A stretch of DNA of 34,785 bases, from assembly GCA_944389115.1 (NCBI GenBank), contig CALXLE010000095.1, forward strand, positions 1-34,785. The letters run 5' to 3'. The translations under genes and the position numbers were made by a program. The DNA is from an uncultured Spirochaetaceae bacterium (GTDB taxonomy: Bacteria > Spirochaetota > Spirochaetia > Sphaerochaetales > Sphaerochaetaceae). The notes under the pieces were generated by a model. The model saw only the letters and a list, made by a program, of their open reading frames with translations, had not been told where the DNA came from and did no database searches. Positions 31,956-34,785 of the stretch are shown here, one piece after another. Numbering within the stretch: the stretch's first letter is position 1; each line of letters begins with the position of its first letter.

Positions 31956-33278
31956 TTATTCAATCGAGAGGAATGCCTTATAGCACCTGACAGCGCCTTC
32001 GACATCCTTCGTGGCTGTTATCTCCCATGGCGCATGCATGCTCATGACAGCAACGCCTGCATCGATTACGCTCATGCCGTAGTATGCTGCGTACTTCGCA
32101 ATCGTTCCGCCGCCTCCTACATCGACCTTCGCAAGCTCTGCCATCTGGAAAGGCACTCCATCTGCATCCATCTTAGCTCTGAGCTTTGCGATGAACTCCG
32201 CATTTGCATCTGAAGCCCCGCTCTTGCCCCTTGAGCCTGTGTACTTGTTGAACACGATACCTCCACCAAGGAAGGATGAGTTCTTCTTGTCGAAGAGAGA
32301 TGCGTTGAGTGGATCGTATGCCGAGTTGACGTCGCTTGAAAGCATGTAGGAGTTCATCAGCATGCGTCTGAGGCTGAGGCCATCATATCCTCCGGGAAGC
32401 CTTGCAAGAAGCTCTGAGACGGCATTCTCGAAGAACTTGCTGTCCATGCCAGTGCTTCCCGTGCTTCCTATCTCTTCCTTGTCTACAAGAACACAGCAGA
32501 GCGTCCTTTCCGAAACTCCTGCATCCAGCAGAGCCTCAAGGGATGTGAATGCACAGATCCTGTCATCCTGGCCATATGCGAGGACCATTGATCCATCAAG
32601 TCCCATAAGTTTGGACTTGCCAGCAGGAACAGCCTCAAGCTCCGCAGATATGAAGTCCTCCTCTTCTATGCCGTATCTCTCTGAGAGTATGGCAAGTATG
32701 GCTTTCTTTCCCTTGTCCTTCTCCTCAGAGTTCCTGTCATCGGAAAGCCCTATGATGATATCGAGATCCTCTCCATTGATCACCTCTGAAGCGGTCTTCT
32801 TCATCTGGTCCTGAGCGATATGAGGAAGGAGATCAGAGATGCAGAGCGCGGATTCGTCATCCTCTCCGATTGTCACCTCTACCTTCGTTCCGTCTTTCTT
32901 TACGACGACACCATGGATGGCAAGGGGAAGTGCAACCCATTGGTACTTCTTTATCCCGCCATAGTAATGGGTATCGAGATATACGAGGCCATCGCTCTCA
33001 TAAAGCGGTTTCATCTTTATATCCAGGCGTGGCGAATCGATATGAGCCCCGAGAATGTTCATCCCGTCTTCAGCTTTTCCCGTTCCGACCTGGAAGAGGA
33101 CTATGGACTTGCCATATACCTGGAAATAGACTTTATCACCGGCCTTGAGCGAATCTGTTGCCATGATATCCCTGTAACCATGGTCCTCTGCCGTTCTTAT
33201 TATTGCATTCACGCACTCCCTCTCGGTCTTTCCGTTATCGAGGAAGTTCCTGTATCTGACTATAAGTGAATTATCCAT
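31956..33278 (-). CDS. M18-family aminopeptidase (aspartyl aminopeptidase-like)
   Basis: Zinc metallopeptidase removing N-terminal residues in the cytoplasm, 440 aa. Metal and catalytic motifs of clan MH/M18: LGAHIDSPRLDIKMKP (about 76-91), THYYGGIKKYQW (about 103-114), VDKEEIGSTGSTG (about 264-276), SSDVNSAYDPLNAS (about 309-322) and AVMSMHAPWEI near 410-420. Length is typical. It has no SD; TATCTT ends 6 nt before the ATG, a possible leaderless start with a poor -35. Confidence 0.94.
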   Translation of the reverse strand: MDNSLIVRYRNFLDNGKTERECVNAIIRTAEDHGYRDIMATDSLKAGDKVYFQVYGKSIVLFQVGTGKAEDGMNILGAHIDSPRLDIKMKPLYESDGLVYLDTHYYGGIKKYQWVALPLAIHGVVVKKDGTKVEVTIGEDDESALCISDLLPHIAQDQMKKTASEVINGEDLDIIIGLSDDRNSEEKDKGKKAILAILSERYGIEEEDFISAELEAVPAGKSKLMGLDGSMVLAYGQDDRICAFTSLEALLDAGVSERTLCCVLVDKEEIGSTGSTGMDSKFFENAVSELLARLPGGYDGLSLRRMLMNSYMLSSDVNSAYDPLNASLFDKKNSSFLGGGIVFNKYTGSRGKSGASDANAEFIAKLRAKMDADGVPFQMAELAKVDVGGGGTIAKYAAYYGMSVIDAGVAVMSMHAPWEITATKDVEGAVRCYKAFLSIE

Positions 33279-33284
33279 AACCAG

Positions 33285-33347
33285 AAGATAGCACCAAAAC
33301 GATGGAAGATGAAGCTGGTATCAAATTTGGAAATGATTGGATATAAT
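33285..33347. promoter_or_regulatory. Divergent promoter region for M18 peptidase and membrane protein genes
   Basis: Minus: TATCTT (33285-33290), 6 nt from the peptidase ATG. Plus: TATAAT (33342-33347), 7 nt from the ATG at 33355. Neither has a convincing -35 and neither gene has an SD. Confidence 0.5.
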
Positions 33348-33354
33348 CGGGCTC

Positions 33355-34179
33355 ATGGCTAGAAGAAAGTGGCATACTGTATCATTCAGAGAGCAGATCC
33401 GGAAGTCACCTGGACCGTTCATCGTCTATATTCTCCTCCGTCTTTCCGTGATACTCATATTGATAGCCCAGGTATTCAACAGAGACTGGAAGAATGTAAT
33501 GCTCTGCGGGCTGACTCTCATTCTCTTCACGGTTCCATCATTCATAGAGAAGAACTGGCATATCGATATACCAGGGACGCTTGAAGTCATAATCCTGCTG
33601 TTCATCTATGCCGCGGAGATCCTTGGCGAGATCAGGGCCTACTATGTCAATGTGCCAGGATGGGATACCGCACTCCATACCATCACAGGATTTCTGTCTG
33701 CCGCTGTCGGCTTTTCCCTGGTCGATATACTCAACAGAAATGAGCATATAAAGATGTCGCTCTCTCCGGTATATGTTGCGATGGCAGCCTTCTGCTTCTC
33801 ATTGTCCGTGGGAATCATCTGGGAATTCTTCGAATTCTCGATGGATATGTTCTTCGGCCTGGATATGCAGAAGGATACGATTGTCCATTCAATCAGCTCT
33901 GTAACACTTGATGAGACGATGTCGAACAAGGTAATCACGATAAAAGGAATAACCGAGACAACGGTAAACGGAGTTCCTCTTAACATCGATGGCTATCTGG
34001 ATATTGGGCTGATAGATACCATGAAGGATCTCATCGTCACATTCATCGGAGCTTCTGTATTCTCGCCAATCGGTTATATCTATCTGAAGAAGAGAGGGAA
34101 GGGCAGGTTCGCAAAACGCTTTATCCCTTCACTTCATAGCGATGATAACGAAGAGAAGAAAGAGGAGAAGAATAATTAG
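33355..34179 (+). CDS. Multi-pass membrane protein (DUF2238/YjdF-like)
   Basis: A 274-aa inner-membrane protein with about six helices (about 22-41, 47-63, 75-92, 107-125, 137-157, 231-250) and a polar C-terminal tail (DDNEEKKEEKNN). The block GWDTALHTITGFLSAAVGFS (about 102-121) with WEFFEFSMDMFFGLD (about 157-171) resembles DUF2238-type proteins (conserved WD, H, and WE/D pairs). An insert of about 50 residues (KDTIVHSISSVTLDE to LNIDGYLDIGL) lies between the last helices. ATG 33355 fits a TATAAT that ends 7 nt upstream; the frame extends 6 codons further through the promoter. Function unknown. Confidence 0.72.
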   Translation: MARRKWHTVSFREQIRKSPGPFIVYILLRLSVILILIAQVFNRDWKNVMLCGLTLILFTVPSFIEKNWHIDIPGTLEVIILLFIYAAEILGEIRAYYVNVPGWDTALHTITGFLSAAVGFSLVDILNRNEHIKMSLSPVYVAMAAFCFSLSVGIIWEFFEFSMDMFFGLDMQKDTIVHSISSVTLDETMSNKVITIKGITETTVNGVPLNIDGYLDIGLIDTMKDLIVTFIGASVFSPIGYIYLKKRGKGRFAKRFIPSLHSDDNEEKKEEKNN

Positions 34180-34209
34180 TCCCACATCTTTGCAAGGCTC
34201 AAAATATAT

Positions 34210-34255
34210 CAAAGTCAGTTTGGCAAATTTGTGAAAGTCACTTTGACGAATTTGT
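34210..34255 (+). repeat. Two tandem 23-bp imperfect repeats upstream of the ATPase gene
   Basis: Copies at 34210-34232 and 34233-34255 share AAAGTCA-TTTG-(A/C)-AATTTGT with 5 differences. Each contains the near-palindromes AAAGTCA(C/G)TTT and (C/G)AATTTG. The second copy includes the -35 TTGACG (34243-34248) of a promoter with TTTAAT 16 bp on (34265-34270), so an operator role is plausible. Confidence 0.6.
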
Positions 34256-34300
34256 ATAAATCGATTTAATAGATTCAGCTCCATGGCTTAGAATACAGAC

Positions 34301-34512
34301 ATGGAAAATAGCCTGTACAGACCTAGGATCATCGATTCCGCTATAAAGGAGATGCTTGCACTTTCGAAAGCTGTCTGCATTCAGGGGCCCAAGGCTTCCG
34401 GTAAGACCTGGGCCTCTCTGAATCAGGCTTCAAGCGCTCTTATGCTTGGAGATCCAGCGAACAACTTTGCTAATCGCCGTCTTACAATGCTCGATGTGTC
34501 GTTTGCAGTGAC
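34301..34512 (+). pseudogene. AAA_14/DUF4143-type ATPase, interrupted after about 70 codons
   Basis: The first about 70 codons match the N-terminus of the AAA_14 (DUF4143-associated) ATPase family: YRPRIIDSAIKEMLALSKAV, Walker A IQGPKASGKTW (about 28-38), then ALMLGDPANNFANRRLTMLD (about 46-65). After LDVSFA the frame continues into unrelated sequence, CLTISEPEDGASSHSRHP, and stops at 34612. Homologues continue for over 300 further residues with the Walker B region LIDEWQ, absent here. The change coincides with an IS605-type right-end hairpin, so the gene was broken by insertion. These ATPases often neighbour toxin-like or defence genes; role unknown. Confidence 0.82.
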
Positions 34513-34517
34513 CTCCT

Positions 34518-34556
34518 CTCCATCCTGTCTCACGATAAGTGAGCCTGAGGATGGAG
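34518..34556 (-). ncRNA. Right-end hairpin, likely 3' part of an omega RNA (TnpB guide RNA scaffold)
   Basis: An outer 9-bp stem CTCCATCCT/AGGATGGAG encloses an inner CTCAC/GTGAG stem with a 5-nt loop. It lies just downstream of tnpB, where TnpB-associated guide RNAs end and use adjacent host DNA as guide. The RNA call follows family knowledge; only the hairpin is seen. Confidence 0.5.
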
Positions 34557-34608
34557 CTTCTTCCCACTCAAGACACCCGATGGCGCCAGTATCAGTGAGC
34601 TATCCCCG

Positions 34609-34785
34609 CTAGCCCAGCCGGTTAAGGATGTCTTTTCCCTCATCCAGCAGGTTCTTCGAGCTGTTCTTGTCTCTGTCATGATGTGTACCGCAGCTCCTGC
34701 ATGTCCACTCCCTGTCAGAGAGCTTCAGCTCATGGTTCACCTCATGGCAATGGGAACATCTCTTTGAGGAGGGGAAGAACTTATC
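34609..34785 (-). CDS. tnpB: TnpB (IS605 OrfB) RNA-guided nuclease, C-terminal part
   Basis: The last 58 codons are visible, from the window edge to a TAG at 34609. The segment begins DKFFPSSKRCSHCHEVNH, then LSDREWTCRSCGTHHDRDKN: the four Cys of the zinc ribbon (CSHC, CRSC) and the terminal RuvC Asp motif (HHDRDKN). This is the standard end of TnpB, ancestor-like relative of Cas12. The rest lies off the window, so it cannot be said whether the nuclease is intact. Confidence 0.93.
   Translation of the reverse strand, partial: DKFFPSSKRCSHCHEVNHELKLSDREWTCRSCGTHHDRDKNSSKNLLDEGKDILNRLG

Larger units (their letters stand above)
34505..34785 (-). mobile_element. IS200/IS605-family element, right end visible
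   Basis: The element lies on the minus strand and continues beyond the window. Visible parts are the tnpB 3' end, its stop, about 100 bp of downstream DNA and a terminal hairpin. The inner boundary is placed near 34505-34512 where the ATPase homology breaks. IS605-type elements have no terminal inverted repeats or target duplications, so the exact end cannot be read here; the left end and any tnpA are off the window. Confidence 0.8.

Overview
The window looks like a chromosomal piece from a host-associated spirochaete, probably near Sphaerochaetaceae/Treponemataceae. Base composition is moderate and stretches with an SD-led gene alternate with genes that have no SD. Spirochaete-like signs are a BesCAB-type efflux operon whose adaptor lacks the alpha-helical hairpin, a small two-helix membrane protein directly behind lspA, relaxed lipoproteins, and a sugar-acid/polysaccharide lifestyle. 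The assignment is inference; no rRNA or marker gene was available.

Layout. 1-5477 (minus): TolC-like channel, adaptor and RND permease in one operon; the permease runs off the left edge a few codons from its expected end. 5557-7133: glucosamine-6-phosphate deaminase (minus) and mscL (plus). 7151-10567: hexuronate operon uxuA-uxuR-uxuB behind a promoter with a 14-bp palindrome on its -10. 10573-11519: a YitT-family membrane protein, meeting an orphan trpB tail to tail. 12865-14705: DNA alkylation repair (alkD-like and LUD protein on minus, tag on plus). 14736-16902: initiator tRNA, two small heat-shock genes each behind a near-identical sigma-54 promoter, and a YbaK-type deacylase between them. 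16910-18357: rsmI and a SpoU-type RNA methyltransferase. 18342-22812: a Lon-like protease (minus) divergent from a Nif3/lspA/small membrane protein/beta-propeller glycosidase operon. 22843-23966: an envelope protein, a lipoprotein and tRNA-Ala(CGC).

23967-26176 is the accessory part: about eleven copies of a degenerate 19-20 bp repeat frame a HigBA-type toxin-antitoxin pair with its own promoter, operator palindrome and terminator; most of the rest is non-coding or decayed. 26177-34179 returns to core genes: c-di-AMP receptor, MATE exporter, type III glutamine synthetase, rubredoxin with a Fur/PerR-like box, sodium/solute symporter, M18 aminopeptidase, and a multi-pass membrane protein. At 34301-34785 an AAA_14/DUF4143-type ATPase gene is cut short by an IS200/IS605-family element whose tnpB 3' end and right-end hairpin are visible.

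Cross-cutting observations: (1) at least six, perhaps nine, genes have a -10 hexamer ending 6-7 nt before the ATG and no SD, suggesting leaderless mRNAs; (2) paired sigma-54 promoters with shared GTGTCA/TGACAC upstream elements at both hsp20 genes; (3) the repeat-framed toxin-antitoxin island; (4) a TnpB element interrupting an ATPase gene. I see no clear wholly new multi-gene system; the repeat family around the toxin-antitoxin pair and the sigma-54 hsp20 pair are the best leads.
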